Source: Ailurus styani
Lineage: Eukaryota; Chordata; Mammalia; Carnivora; Ailuridae
Assembly: GCA_002007465.1 (NCBI GenBank)
Contig: LNAC01001211.1
Location: 231-64,230 of the forward strand
Reading direction: 5' to 3'
Length of the DNA stretch: 64,000 nucleotides
Shown here: positions 11,591 to 23,805 of the stretch, in pieces
How positions within the stretch are numbered: the first letter of the stretch is position 1
Layout: every line of letters begins with the position of its first letter
Notes under the pieces: model-generated
Seen by the model: only the letters and a program-made list of their open reading frames with translations
What the model was told of the DNA's origin: nothing
Databases searched by the model: none
Translations under genes and position numbers: made by a program

Positions 11591-11999
11591 CTAGAAGGTC
11601 ATTATTTTCTTTTATTTGTAAAATTAAAAATGATTATAGGAGTCTAATTGGTAGAGTATTGCTTTCCATTAAGATATTAGTGGTAATAGTGATGGAGAGG
11701 AGGTCAATTCAGAAGTATTTGTGAAGTAAAACCAGCAGAGTCTGATTTTGGCTTCTAGCCTCACACAGCTGGTCATAAATTCCCACAAATTCCCATGCGT
11801 ACTATGTTTTTTTCAGAACTGGCGAATGACTGACCAGGTTGGGAGCAGCGGTAGTTGAAGGAGCCTGAGACTTCTTAGGTAGAGTTAGGACTCTAGGAGT
11901 TTCTAATTTAGACAATTCTGGATGTCATTTAATGAAACCTGGGATATAGGGGGAGATATTTTATATATGCCAGTTCTATACACTTACCTTTTTAACCAA
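11591..11999. other. Unassigned stretch
   Basis: I recognise no gene or repeat. Confidence 0.5.
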
Positions 12000-12580
12000 A
12001 TATTTATTTGGCATTTAATGTGTACCTGTATCATACCAGGTACACAGATATAATTTCTGCCTTCATAAAGCTTAAATTCTAATGAAAAAAATATGGTTGA
12101 TATAAGCATCTAATTAATGAAATAAACACCTAAATAAACGATATTCAATTTCAAAGATAATGTTACAAAAATTGTAATAAATTAACTTAGTTAAGAATGA
12201 CAGGAAACAGACTAACATAGGCATTGATCTAGTCTAGGGGTCAGTGAGATTTTGACATTTAAAAGATCTCTGAAAGATAAGTAGCAGATAACAAGGGAAC
12301 ATATAAAATGAAGCTAATAAGACAAGCAAGGGTCAAAGGTGTGGGGCTTCTTTTTGGCTAAATAAAGGCTTTTAAAAAAATAAAAGCAGTAGAAACATAT
12401 TAAAGTGTTTATAGTAGGAAATACCCAATCCTGTTTGTATTTTGAAAATGTCCCTGTTAACAGCAATTTATGTGAAATGGATTAGAGCAGGGACAAAGGG
12501 TGAGTCTAGCTAGAAGGCTTCTGTAACTGTTCAGGCAGGATAGTCAGGGTTTGGACCAGCATGGCAGTGATGCAGATACA
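12000..12580 (-). repeat. L2 LINE fragment, antisense
   Basis: It opens with 'aaatatttatttggcattta' and 'atcataccaggtacacagat', continues with 'cttcataaagcttaaattc', and later has the 'gaaggcttctgtaactgttc' region. The order matches an antisense L2 3' end. Confidence 0.65.
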
Positions 12581-12617
12581 AAGGAACAGACAACCCTAGG
12601 AAATATTTAGAGGTGAG

Positions 12618-12670
12618 GTTTTTTTTTCGTTTGTTTTGTTTTTGTTTGTTTTGTTTTGTTTTGTTTTTTT
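12618..12670. repeat. (GTTTT)n-like simple repeat
   Basis: This T/G-only tract contains gttttgttttgttttgttt. Two overlapping open frames (12613-12897, 12636-12923) start in it and are not credible genes. Confidence 0.9.
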
Positions 12671-12679
12671 TGGTAACAG

Positions 12680-13039
12680 ATCTTCACATCTTTCCAAAGG
12701 CGGGGTCTCAAACTGTCTTTTCTTATGGTGTGTGTTTGGTAGGGTGGAAAGGGAGAGTTGTAGGGAAGAGAAGGGAGAAAAGTGGAACCACTGCTTGTAT
12801 CCTGTTGATCTTCAGCTCAAGTGCCACAGGTGCCTCCATATGCTCACCCTTAAATACCCGACACTACCAGTTCCATTTTCTGCTCGTATCTGCTTAGGTT
12901 GTCCAAGAAGGTGTGATCTCTGAATCCTTAGAGCTTCTTTACACTCCCTATTTTCACCCCATTAAGACTGTTTCAGTTTCAAATTCTTTTCAGCTCTCTT
13001 TAGCTAATGGGAAAACTTTTTTTTTTTTTTTTTTGGATC
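12680..13039. other. Unassigned stretch ending in a poly-T run
   Basis: No gene is seen. A run of about 18 T residues lies at 13017-13034. Confidence 0.5.
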
Positions 13040-13640
13040 CAATGTTTTTGTGATGACATATTAGCTACCTATTGCCCAGGAACAAATTCTCCTAAAACTT
13101 AGCTTAAAAAAACATATATATGTTACCTTAGTTTCTGTGGGTCAGGAATATGGACACAGTTTAACCAGGTTCTCTGATTTGGGGTCTCTCATTAGGCTGC
13201 CATCAAGGTGCTAGGTGGGTCTCCAGAATCATCCAAAAGCTCATTTGGGAGAAAGAGCAGGATCCACTCCCAAACTTTCTCACATGGTTGTTGGCAGATA
13301 TCAGTTTTTTGCTGGCTGTTGGCTGGAAGAAGTTGTCAGTTCCTTGTTATTTGGGTCTCCTCATAGGATAGTTCACAACATAACTAGCATCATTATCAGA
13401 TCAGGAACATGAAAACAGCCAGAACGAGAAAGTACAAAACATAGAGAAGTTTGTCTTTATAGCTTAATCTTAGCATTGACATCCTTCTTTTTTGCCATAT
13501 TATGTTCAATAGAAACAAGTAACTAGATCCTCAGCATGTGCTCAATTTGAGATTACACAAGAGCATGAATTCCTGTAGGCTGGTATCACTGGGTGTCATT
13601 TCAAAGTCTGTCACAAATGGGGCATATCCACAGGGTCTCT
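13040..13640 (-). repeat. Probable MaLR-type LTR fragment, antisense
   Basis: 'ttagctacctattgcccagg', 'aaaacttagcttaaaa', 'gtttctgtgggtcaggaata' and 'tttctcacatggttgttgg' match the reverse-complement order of mammalian MLT/MST-like LTRs as I remember them. The subfamily is not assigned. Confidence 0.55.
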
Positions 13641-14689
13641 GGGACTTTGTGAAACACTTCTTTCTGTTTAACAGAACTTCTTCCTTCCCAGGGAACAAAG
13701 GTATTTTCAGAGAGTAGGTAACTTCTGATGTAGCTTTCCTGCCCCCTTCATGTATCCAGTCCCTTTTTAAGTACATGAAGCCCACTAAGCTGTGTGCCTT
13801 CTTATTGATGGTGATTTTTCTTCTATGTTCATCTTGTTCATCCTTAAAGTCTTATTTTTGTTGTTCTCTCCCAAGTCCCTCACAGTTAATCAGATAAATC
13901 TGGGTCTAGAGTAAAGTGGTGTCCATGGTTCAAGTTTTATTCTAGTAGATAGGCAAAACAGAGGAACTGGCCAGAACTACTTTATATCCTATCCATCCTA
14001 GAAACTTAAGCTGGACTTCCAAGAGACCATCATCTTCCTTTAGACATAACTATATTCAAGTATCAGTCCCAGTGCAAATCAAGGCCATGCAATAATTACT
14101 ATTCATTAAACATATCATTATGGAACAAACAGGTTATGTTTTTACACATCTGCTCATGAGTTCAGAAACCTACAATGAACTGACTATTTTCCTTATGCTG
14201 ATTCAGAACAAAAGCTTTATAAAATGTCAATTTTCTTATAATTCTCCGATATAAATCCTTAATTCTTCAATGTTATAGCTTTTAAGATGTGGTTTTAGCC
14301 ATCTGAGGTACATGGGCTTTCATTATCTAGTATCTGCCCACTTCTATTCTCAGATTACTTTTTTCTCCAGGGGGATTTCTCCCTCCGGCCCTTTTGAGCC
14401 ATATAGAGTGCTGCCTCAAGTTTCTGTGCCTTTGAACATGCAGTTATCCTGCTCCCTTGCCACCACATTCCTCCCTAGTCTTCCATCCTTCCAAGTTCAG
14501 TCTGTCCAAATGCTCCATGTTTTAGAGAGCTTTCCTTGATTCTCCACTGTGAAAGATCAGATCTCCTTTAGCGAGATGACTGCACTTAGCTCAAACAGTG
14601 CAGTTAGCTGGTAGGCTCCAGCTGTTAACTCCTTCAGGATTCATCTTGGCTTTTGAGCGAGCATGATGCTTTAGACTTAACTCTTACCA
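13641..14689. other. Unassigned 1-kb stretch
   Basis: Open frames here are at most 84 codons and lack features. No clear repeat is seen, although its position between two MaLR-like pieces makes decayed LTR or internal sequence possible. Confidence 0.45.
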
Positions 14690-14965
14690 GAGGCCACACA
14701 CAGTTCATTGCCATGTGGGTCTCTCCATGGAGTAGCTCAAAATAAGGCAGCTGACTTCATCTGAGCAAGCAAGCAGGAAGAGCCAGAGGGAGTGCAAATG
14801 AGATGAAAGCCACAGCTCTTTGTGACCTAATTTCAGAAATAAAACCCTTTCATGCCATATTCCCTTCATTTGAAAAGAGCCATTCAAGGGAAGGAGTTAC
14901 ACAGTGACGTAAATATCAGGAAGCCCAATTCATTGGGAGCCTACCTCATGTGGTAAGCTGTTTGT
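14690..14965 (-). repeat. Probable MaLR-type LTR fragment, antisense
   Basis: 'tgccatgtgggtctctccat', 'ggcagctgacttcatctgag' and 'gaagcccaattcattgggag' resemble the second half of the same LTR type as at 13.0-13.6 kb. Confidence 0.5.
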
Positions 14966-16082
14966 CAAGACTCTGTGGTTTCTCTCTTCATCTTTTCCAT
15001 AGGAACATTTTCAGCTCAGATCACAAGCATTTACTGAACACTTTATTTATGCAGGCATACTTCAAAACTATAACATGTGTCTTCCTCTCTCATTACTTTA
15101 TTTAGCACTCATATTATTCTGTAAAACTTTAATTCCTAGTCATTTAATGTGTATTTATTAAGCACATACTATGCACCTGAAATTGTAGTAGATGTTGGAA
15201 TTTTCAACATGAATAAGGACTCAGAAACAAATTTTTAACCTCCACCAATTTTATGTATAATTTTAATTAGCTTCATTTTACAATAGAAGCGACCTTTTAA
15301 AACTTAATCCTGTTACTGTATTTTTATAGAAAAACAATTAGTCTTTGGTATAATGCATACTTCAAGAATTATCCTATCAGGTTAGTTATGTGTTTGGGTT
15401 TTTAGAACATGGCAGGATAAATACCCTTATTTGAAAATGCATTATTGCTCCTAATTTTGCTGTTCCTATTAATGTTTTGCTTATGCCTTTAAACTGGCTG
15501 CAGTGATTTAGATTCCTGTTTATAATAATGTGTGAACCCAGACATTTATAGTCAGAACATGAAAATGAACTAGCCTAGTATATCCACAATGGTTGCAGTA
15601 CTCTCTCTCTCTCTTTTAATACTGCTGATTGATTGTACATTAGTTTGCATTAAACTTAAAGTTGTATTCCCCTTGCAAATTGCTTTTCTCCTTTACTCCA
15701 AAATATATCATAAATTAATTGTAAAACTACTAAGCACACAGCTATAGGACGGAAAACAACTGCTTTAAGACAGACCAAAATGATAGATGTAGTTCCTAGA
15801 AGTCTATCTACTGGGTTGTGTATCACATTAAAACAAGTATAGCTTGGTCTGACCAAGAGTTATATGGGCTGGTTCTCAGAATCATTCTGTCTCTGTCACA
15901 GTAGAAAGAGAAGAGGGCAGAAAGTAGAGGAGATAAGATGTGATAGATCAGTAGCACAGAGTAATAATGACAGTTTGGGATTCTAAGTATAAACAATCTG
16001 ACAATAACTGAGTCCAAGGAAAAAGAATGGAAATGTAGGACTAGCTAATAAGAGATTTATCCAGGGAGAGCCATAGCCCTAT
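14966..16082. other. Mostly unassigned; small antisense L2 piece
   Basis: About 15140-15215 ('taagcacatactatgcacctg') is a short antisense L2 end. The remainder shows no gene or repeat I can name. Confidence 0.5.
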
Positions 16083-16098
16083 TGTTGGGCTATTTTTT

Positions 16099-16296
16099 TT
16101 TTTAAAGATTTTATTTATTCATTTGACACAGAGAGAGAGATTACAAGTAGGCAGAAAGGCAGGCAGAGAGAGGAGAGAGGAGGAAGCAGGCTCCCTGCTG
16201 AGCAGAGAGCCCGATGTGGGCCTCGATCCCAGGACCCTGGGATCATGACCTGAGCCGAAGGCAGAGGCTTTAACCCACTGAGCCACCCAGGCGCCC
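16099..16296 (-). mobile_element. Can-SINE (young, mustelid-type)
   Basis: It is flanked by a perfect 16-bp duplication, tgttgggctatttttt, at 16083-16098 and 16297-16312. The antisense body ends in 'gagccacccaggcgccc'. Confidence 0.98.
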
Positions 16297-16560
16297 TGTT
16301 GGGCTATTTTTTAAAAGTGGGTTCCATGAATACAAAATTAAAAAAATAAGTAAATAATTGCATTGATTAAAATCTTAGAAATGTTTTAATTACTTAACTT
16401 TTTAGTATGAATCCTTTTTTAGATATTTGATAAAACTATTGGGGAAGATATATATAAACTATTAACTTGTGGCATGGAAGCACTAACCATTGACAAATGT
16501 TTGTTCTGCTGACCTCTGACTTAATCTTGAAGATTTGGGGTTACAATTATCCCTGGGGTG

Positions 16561-16785
16561 GGGGCACCTGGATGGCTCTGTTGTGTGTGCCTTCTGCTCA
16601 GGTCATGATTGCAGGGTCCTGGGAATGAGCTCCATGTTGGGGGGGGGGTCCCTGCTCAGCAGGGAGTCTTCCTTTCCCTCTCCCTCTGCCCAACCCAAGC
16701 TTGTGCGCTCTCTCGCTCTCTCTCTCTCTCTCTTGCTCTGCTCTCTCTCTCACATAAATAAATAAAATCTTTTAAAACAAACAAA
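16561..16785 (+). mobile_element. Can-SINE (older caniform type)
   Basis: The head 'ggggcacctggatggctctg' is diverged, the middle has an expanded CT run, and the tail is 'cataaataaataaaatctttt'. The flanks (16543-16558 and 16797-16812) share an imperfect 16-bp duplication with 13 matches, as expected for an old insertion. The 76-codon open frame here is a SINE product. Confidence 0.92.
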
Positions 16786-17012
16786 AAGACAAAAGACAAT
16801 CACCTCTGGGGGTCAAAGGAGAGATTTTTACCAGTGTTCAGCAAATAAAAGATGTCAATTAACTCTACAGTCTCCCTGAGATTAGAGAAGAAAAATAAAA
16901 CCTAGATTCTAGGCCTGAGACTGAAAATATTTTTAAATGAACTTATTTTGATAGAATCAGTTTATCTCCCTTGCCCTAGAGTAGACAAAACTGCTACTTT
17001 GTGGAGAAAGCA

Positions 17013-17212
17013 CTGGGGTGGCAATTTGTCTGCATGGGACAATTAGCCATGTCTGAAGACATTTTTTATTATTATAGTTGGAGAGGCGATAGTGGTATCT
17101 AGTGAGTAGAGGCCAGGATTGAGGCTAACCATCCTAGCATGCACAGGACATCCTCCCACAACAAGAATTATCAGGCCTCAAATGTCAGCAGAGCCATGGT
17201 TAAGAAACCTGA
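17013..17212 (+). mobile_element. MER5A-like hAT-Charlie non-autonomous transposon
   Basis: 'atgtctgaagacatttttta', 'ggtatctagtgagtagaggc', 'tgcacaggacatcctccc' and 'catggttaagaaacctg' line up with the MER5A consensus in order, covering nearly its full length. Confidence 0.85.
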
Positions 17213-18179
17213 GGTAGGCATAAAGTGGACACTGAGAGAAAAGGTAGAGAAAGGCAGAGTAGAGAATGTGGTATTTGTGTCCCCTCTTCCAACGCAAGTC
17301 AAGAGGAAGGAACACAAGAGCTCCTTGCAAGACCAGGACAAGTCTAAATGAAGAAGAGACATGTTTTCTAAGTGCAGTACAAGCAAGGAAGCCCACAGAT
17401 ATGCCCTGTAGAGAGACAGTGACATCTAGGCATGAGAGGTTCTCAGATAAGTTCATTAGTTTTCCACAGGTCTGAAGGTAGCATGAGAAGATCTAAAAGT
17501 TCCCTCATAGACCCAAAGTGAACTGTGGGACAAGCTGGGAGAGCGAGCCAAGAAACTACTCCAAGGAAAAAGGGTGCTTACTTCAGATGGGTGCATATGC
17601 CCTGCACATGGGGAACTCCTAGGCACTGGATATGAGCCAAGGCCAATACCTGGCTCTGTCCAAGATACAAACCTGAGCACATGGGCCAGCCTAGACCAGC
17701 TCTGTTCAGCTAAGACCCTAAAGGGATGAGAACCGTCCTTCCGTTGCTACCACCTCACATGCTCTGTGCTGAACCACTACTGGGAACCAGTGCCCAGGGA
17801 CGACTTCACATGACTTTACAAGTAAAATGGACAGAAGAAAGACCTTTTAAGGAGAAAACAGTGGTATAGAAATGATTTTAAGCATCACTGAAGTGCTCCT
17901 GAGGTGGCTAAAGTCTTCTGAAGTGGCCTGAAAAATTGTGCAGTACGACTGAATTTACCTGAAAGCTCAAGCAATAAATCATCTGACAGAGCTTCAAAAA
18001 TTAGTCAAGAAAAATTACATTTTTTTATACCTCTGTTATACGGACTATTGTAACTGTGAAATATCATGCCTGTTATACAGCTTCTGGTGCTTTTTTATTT
18101 CTTGACATTGAATAGGAAACTGTGAGAGATAGGATCTCTGATATGACTAATTATAAACTTCTCTTTGTTTTACTGTTTC
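17213..18179. other. Unassigned stretch; source of a copied 31-bp segment
   Basis: Several 60-90-codon open frames overlap on both strands (17139-17680), and none has a domain. Bases 17532-17562 recur exactly at 18538-18568. Confidence 0.5.
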
Positions 18180-18525
18180 ATTCTTAAAAGTTGCATCCCT
18201 TAATGATATGGGGCCATCTGCCAGTGGTTTACGTTTTGGCATCATCCATCCCTTTTCATCTCATTAATTCTTACTCATTCTTTTTGTCTGAACTGAACTT
18301 CTCTTCCACCTGAAAACTTTCTCTAACCACTCCAGATTAACCTAAAAGCCCCTGAAATACATTTTCATAGTACTTAACAAACTTTACTGTAATTCTTTAT
18401 TAAATTATTCATTTTCTCTGAAGACAAGGTCAATGGTTATGGCTTGTCATGGACTCCCCAGTACCTAACACAGTACGAAACACATTATAGGCATTAATGA
18501 ATGTAGGTTTTTCTAATTTAGCTAT
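18180..18525 (+). repeat. L2 LINE fragment, sense
   Basis: The closing blocks of L2 are visible: 'catagtacttaacaaacttt', 'gaagacaaggtcaatgg', 'cccagtacctaacacagta' and 'aggcattaatgaatg'. Confidence 0.75.
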
Positions 18526-18537
18526 TAAATATGTTGA

Positions 18538-18601
18538 AAGCTGGGAGAGCGAGCCAAGAAACTACTCCGTCTCATTTTCGTGCACTTGAATACACACACA
18601 C
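18538..18601. repeat. Composite of two copied segments (direct plus inverted)
   Basis: Bases 18538-18568 are an exact 31-bp direct copy of 17532-17562. Bases 18565-18601 are an inverted copy of 19623-19659 with 36 of 37 positions matching. The pieces overlap by the 4-bp microhomology ctcc. It lies right after the end of an L2. No mobile element explains it. Confidence 0.9.
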
Positions 18602-18850
18602 ATCTCTCAGAGTGGCACACATAGAGAGGGGAACAGCGCTATTATTGTTTTAAAATTTTCAAAACTTTTCACTAAAACAAATAAAAAAACTTCTGTAATG
18701 AAAAAGTAAAATAGTTTCACAGTAATTATAGCCCGTGGTGCACATCGTAGCAGAGTTGTTACATTAAGTAAAGTTACCCTAATATTTTAGTTTATATAAT
18801 ACTGCCACAAAACATAAGCCGTACTTCTTTAAAATGTTCTGATCCTCCCT

Positions 18851-18878
18851 ACACACACATACACAGGTAAGGTTGTTG
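18851..18878. repeat. 28-bp inverted copy of 19603-19630
   Basis: The match is exact at 28 of 28 positions in inverted orientation. Its partner overlaps the partner of the 18565-18601 segment, so the two inverted pieces read as one inverted copy interrupted by about 250 bp. Confidence 0.9.
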
Positions 18879-21619
18879 TTTAAGGCAGAAAGTCTATAAA
18901 CTTCCTTTAGATTATTTTGATTTTACGAATCTTGGGTAGTTAAGAACAGTTGACTCTTTAATATGTATTACTATTTAACCAGTTCTCCCCACTGTGACTC
19001 TGTGCGCTGACTATATGAAACAAAGTATAAGAACTTGAATTTTATGTTCACTTATCGTAGCACTGGCTCCAGACACATGGAATCCTCAATTTTGTCATCT
19101 AAAAAGTTATCAATCTCTGCCAGCTTTATCTAATTTAAAGCATGCCTTATGTCTTCACTCACGTAATCAGTAAAACATTTGACCTAATGCGGCTAAGAAT
19201 AAAATTCTCTAAAACATTACCACAGTCAAACAGACTGTCACTCTACTACAATAAATTTATTACATCCAATCAATGCATTTGATCTATCAAGGGTGACAAA
19301 CATCCACCTACAAAATAGTTTACCTAGGAAATTTTACTCAAATTTTAGGAGCACTACACCAAAAAGAAGTTAATTCTATGGTGATAATTAAAGCATATAG
19401 CCAAATATGTCCTTGTAAGCCTTGAAAGAGAGTATAAAGGATGTAGGTTGGAGAATAACTTGGTATTTTAATCAACATCTTTCTAAAGTAAATTCGGGTG
19501 ACTAAATAACTATTCTGATTATATATTTTTATCAAATCCATTAATGTCACCTTAGCTCGTATATCACTGAGAACTTTCATTAAAGGTAAAGAACAATTCT
19601 TGCAACAACCTTACCTGTGTATGTGTGTGTGCATTCAAGTGCACGAAAATGAGACGGAGAACAGAAGGGTCACAACATTCGATGACTGTGAACAAGTCAA
19701 AATCTTCCATGCTTGTCACTTCAGAGTTCCAAAAATCAAGTGACACACCAAATATTACTTTGACTATGACAAGTAATTTAATTTTTCAAGCACCTACTCT
19801 GTGTAAGATACTGTTTTGTGATGTTCAAGAGGATAAAATAATGTCTGAAATTTCAACAAACTCTCTGATATCCACCTATCCAATTTGTTATACTCAAGAT
19901 AAAATTAAATACCTGGGAATTATATAATTTAAAGGATGTCATATTTATTCTCATTTTTACATCCATTTCCTCTAAAATCTGAGACATAATCACTATAATA
20001 TCCTTGAGATGAGCAAATCTTCCTTGTTTGAGAATGAATTTTCTTTTTGAGATAGCCAAAAAGAACCCAATTTGGATGCCATTCCGGTGAATAATGAGCC
20101 TGATCAAACTAACTGATAAAATTTTTGGTCAGAAACCAGATACCACTCTAAATAAATGAATTTGATTTATTTTTGTGGCTGGGAAGGTAGGTAAGGCAAA
20201 TTTAAAATGGTTTTGAATAATATAGGCTCATGAAAAAATATGCAATGCCTTCCCAGTCAGTGATTGGAAAGGGACATCAGGATTTTGGTTATGGAAGCTA
20301 ATGATTTAGATGTTTCTGTTGCAGTCTGTCCTTCTCCTTTACAATCCTGACTCATTTCATTCTAATATAATATGCCCTTTATATTATAAATACCTAAAGC
20401 ATGCTGACTTCATTTTCCATGAAGTATTTATCCTATATCGTCTTGAGACCCAAATAACCCGATTTGATTCCAATTAGCAATTAAATAATTGAATTCTAAT
20501 TATATCAAATGAGCTCTAGATACTAAAAAATTGCACAATTTATGTATAATTTATCCACACCAATTAGGATGATGTGATTATATTATTAACTTCATACTAA
20601 TCCTCTTCTAGAAAAAGGTTAAACCAGAATATACTGAACAGTAATTCAGGTGATACTTGATAGAGACTTAGGAACCTAAATTAAAAGTTAAAAAAGAAAA
20701 GGATATAGCATGGTGTTCAAATAAAACCCTTCAAAGTTCAAAACTTTTAATTACTCAGAGACAGGAATTTAATTCAGTAAATAGAAACAGCAATTTATCT
20801 TCAGATGTTGTGCTAGTGTGTTATATTTCTTGGTGTGGTGGATTAAAAATGAAATGTGACTGGCATTCTAAACTGACATTGGAACCATTTCTTGTCTTTT
20901 ATTATACCTTGCCAAGCAATCACTGGAGTACATTTAAAAAAATTAAGTTTAAAAAATTTTTAAAAAGTCCAAACCCTCATAAACACACAAAATCAAAGAT
21001 CCGCCTGGAATTTTTGTTTTCTTTTTTTTCTCTTCATATTTATTACCACTGAATTATTTTAAATGGATTGGTTGTATATTAGCTACATTTACCTCAAGCC
21101 TCACATATTTTAATAAATTATCTACTCAGAGAAACTCAGAACATATGAGTATAATTAGTGAGGCATATACTAAAGTTGTATTTTTTTCTGTGATATAGAA
21201 ATCTTCACAATTATTTTCATTTCTCTTTTATTATTGTTTTAATGACCAGCTTAAACAGATTTGGAGCAATGTAAGATTCTGTATAGATGAAACAAAATAT
21301 TTGTATAAGAAATATAAGAAAAAATATAGAATCACTTTTATTCTACTTGGTACTTTGTTTAGAAAATAGCAAGTATCCATTTGCAATTAAATATCATCAG
21401 ATTGTTAAATCTCTTACCCACTGAAAATAGGTTAATAGAGCAACTCAGGCCTCTGAGATACTGTTGGTAGAATCAAAGTTTTTAATAGAAGTTTGGCAAC
21501 TCTGTAATATATATTATTATTGATACAAATGGATTGTATAAAAGTTATCATTGACAATTTTAAGGCTCAGTTTTTACTAAGATATTTATAAAGTATGACT
21601 CAATTGTGCTAATTGGGAA
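18879..21619. other. Unassigned AT-rich 2.7-kb stretch
   Basis: Apart from a short antisense L2-like piece near 19760-19860 ('caagcacctactctgtgtaa') I recognise nothing. Open frames of 60-100 codons (for example 19625-19927) are not credible. Confidence 0.5.
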
Positions 21620-21653
21620 GTACACATGCATGCATCGATGCATACATGTGTAC
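21620..21653. repeat. 34-nt near-perfect palindrome
   Basis: The arms gtacacatgcatgc and gcatacatgtgtac pair at 13 of 14 positions around the self-complementary centre atcgat. The tract is almost strictly alternating purine-pyrimidine and could extrude a cruciform or form Z-DNA. Confidence 0.9.
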
Positions 21654-21699
21654 ACACATGTACATACACAGAGTTCCCAAATTTCATTTTTAAAATTCC

Positions 21700-21815
21700 A
21701 TTTTTTAAAAATTTGAATTTTATTTAATTTTATTTTTTATTTAAATTCAAGTCAGTTAACGTATGGTGTATTATTAGTTTCAGGATAGAGTTGAGTGATT
21801 TATTCCTTTGTATAT
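21700..21815 (-). repeat. L1 3' end fragment, antisense
   Basis: 'aaattcaagtcagttaacgt' and 'attagtttcaggatagag' match the reverse complement of the carnivore L1 3' terminus ('gttaactaactggaattta'). Confidence 0.65.
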
Positions 21816-21854
21816 ATAAAAAATCATTTTAAAGATAACCATTACCAACATTGT

Positions 21855-21886
21855 GTCATGTCAGTGCACTGTCATGTCAGTACACT
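21855..21886. repeat. Tandem 16-bp duplication
   Basis: Two adjacent units, gtcatgtcagtgcact and gtcatgtcagtacact, differ at one base. Confidence 0.9.
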
Positions 21887-23599
21887 GATGAGCTGGAGAG
21901 GGGCATGCCTCTGCCTTATCAGCCCAGTCTCTTGCTGTCTTTCTTTCCTACAGTGGGAGTAGTAGGGTAGGTAAGCTTGCTCAATGTATTCATGCCAGCT
22001 TTTCGTCACTTTTCTTTATTCTAGACCATCTTTCATTCTGTCCTAGTTGTCATTTGTTTATCATTTATAGCTCTCACTTTAAATATATATTCCTGCCATT
22101 GCCTCCCTCCTAAACTTTTCAGTTTCTTTTATTTTTAACTTTAAGTCATTCCATACCAAGACATTTTCAGAAAATTCCCCTTTTATTAATTGAAGAAAAC
22201 TGAAACTGAATTGTTTGAATTGTCTAAACTTAAAATAACAAGCTTCGGTGACAGAATTGTTGTATTTCTTCTAAATGTTCTGCAGAATATAGGGCATTCC
22301 ATGTGCTGTGTTTCTACGTAAAAGATTCCTTTTTTTACTCATAAAAAGAACAGGCAAGTATTTATGAAGCTAATGCTGAAAGGCAGAATAAATCCTTAAA
22401 TCCTCCTCAACTTAAGACTGTTGAGAAAATAGCTTACAGAGGACTTACAGTCTTATTTCTGAAACACAGCTCAATTCTCCCCAATGTATTGCTTTATTCA
22501 TAATGTGAAATTTTAGTATCAAAGTGTCAAATAATGGGGAGAATATTATTTCTACAAAAGTGAGCACACAAGAGGGGATACAAGTACCAGGAGAGGAATT
22601 CTGTTTTTTAACAGACTGATTAAGCATGGTACATATTCAAAAGTACAACTATGTATACACATACCCACCCCCACAAAACCGTTCAAAAGTAACCATGGTC
22701 TATTCAGAATGAAGATCTCTATATTGGTATCAATATAGATCTTGATCTGACTTCTATGTTTGCCCTTATACATTTTTCTCTTTTCTATTTATTTATTTTT
22801 ATTAGGGAAATATAGAGACAAAAAAAGTATTGTAAAGAATCTTCCTGTAGTCATTATACAACTTCAATACTATCAATAATTTTTCATTCTTGTTTCATCT
22901 AGGCTACTATGACTTTTCCTGCAGTATTTTAAAGAAAACTTCAGATTTCACTTGGATTTTTTTATAAATATTTAAGTTTCTTTATGTTATTAATGAGGAG
23001 TAGGCAGGACTAGGCATGTATGAACTGGGTACGAGAATCATGTAATCAATCATTATGATAACCTTGTTTTTTATTAGGGTTACTGACATACTAAAGGTTT
23101 AGGGAGTAAGGAAATACTCAACCTGTAAAATGATTCAGTTTTATCAAAATCAGATCCAAAATGTCAGGCTGGAGCCTGCAGGCCTACTGTGACCTTACTT
23201 AGCTGGTTCTCCTAAATTTCTGCCAGGATCTAAGGTCCTGATTCTGTTATTTCCCCCATTTGATGGCACCTAAGATAAACTGCACTGCCAGAAAGAACAC
23301 ATTATTAATATCAGTCAACTTTGAGCATACCAGTGCTTTGAAAATAATACAAAGCTATTTATTTTTCCCATCATGTTATCTTTCTGTTTGTGTAGAATTT
23401 AGCTCATATGAGCAAAAGGTCTTCTGTGGCTTAAGTGTCCTGTTTTCATTTATCTCCTCCCACTCACCCCACCCTAATTCCTTTCAGTTATGTCTTCCTT
23501 CTGTCCTCCCGCTGAGTTGCACTCCATGCCAGGATCATACATGCTCTGTAGAAGGGGTTTTATGGAGTGATAAAAAGCATGGAGAGTGGGCACAAATAG
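21887..23599. other. Unassigned stretch with one small hairpin
   Basis: A bulged inverted repeat lies at 22712-22743: aagatct-ct-atattg pairs with caatatagatctt around gtat. A 123-codon open frame at 23260-23631 has no recognisable domain. Nothing else is seen. Confidence 0.5.
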
Positions 23600-23805
23600 A
23601 ATGGTATTTACATCCTTCTTCTAATGTATAGTACCCGTGAGACTTTGAGAAATGTGTTTCATCTCTGTAATTTCCTTATTTGCTAAAAGGTATAAGAAAA
23701 TAAATCAAAAGTCAATTTTGAGTGTTAAATAAGGAATGTGAAATGATTAACTCAGCACCTGGCATATAGCAAATATTTCTTAAATAGTAGCTATATTATG
23801 GTTCT
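23600..23805 (+). repeat. MIR SINE, sense
   Basis: 'gtgagactttgagaaatgtg', 'tctgtaatttccttatttg' and 'cagcacctggcatatagcaa' occur in MIR order, including the 3' end. Confidence 0.75.

Noticed and set aside
18851..18878. The cag/gtaagg inside the copied 28-bp segment as an exon end.
   Set aside because: It is a good donor by sequence, but no exon body, acceptor or open frame precedes it, and the segment is explained as a copied piece.
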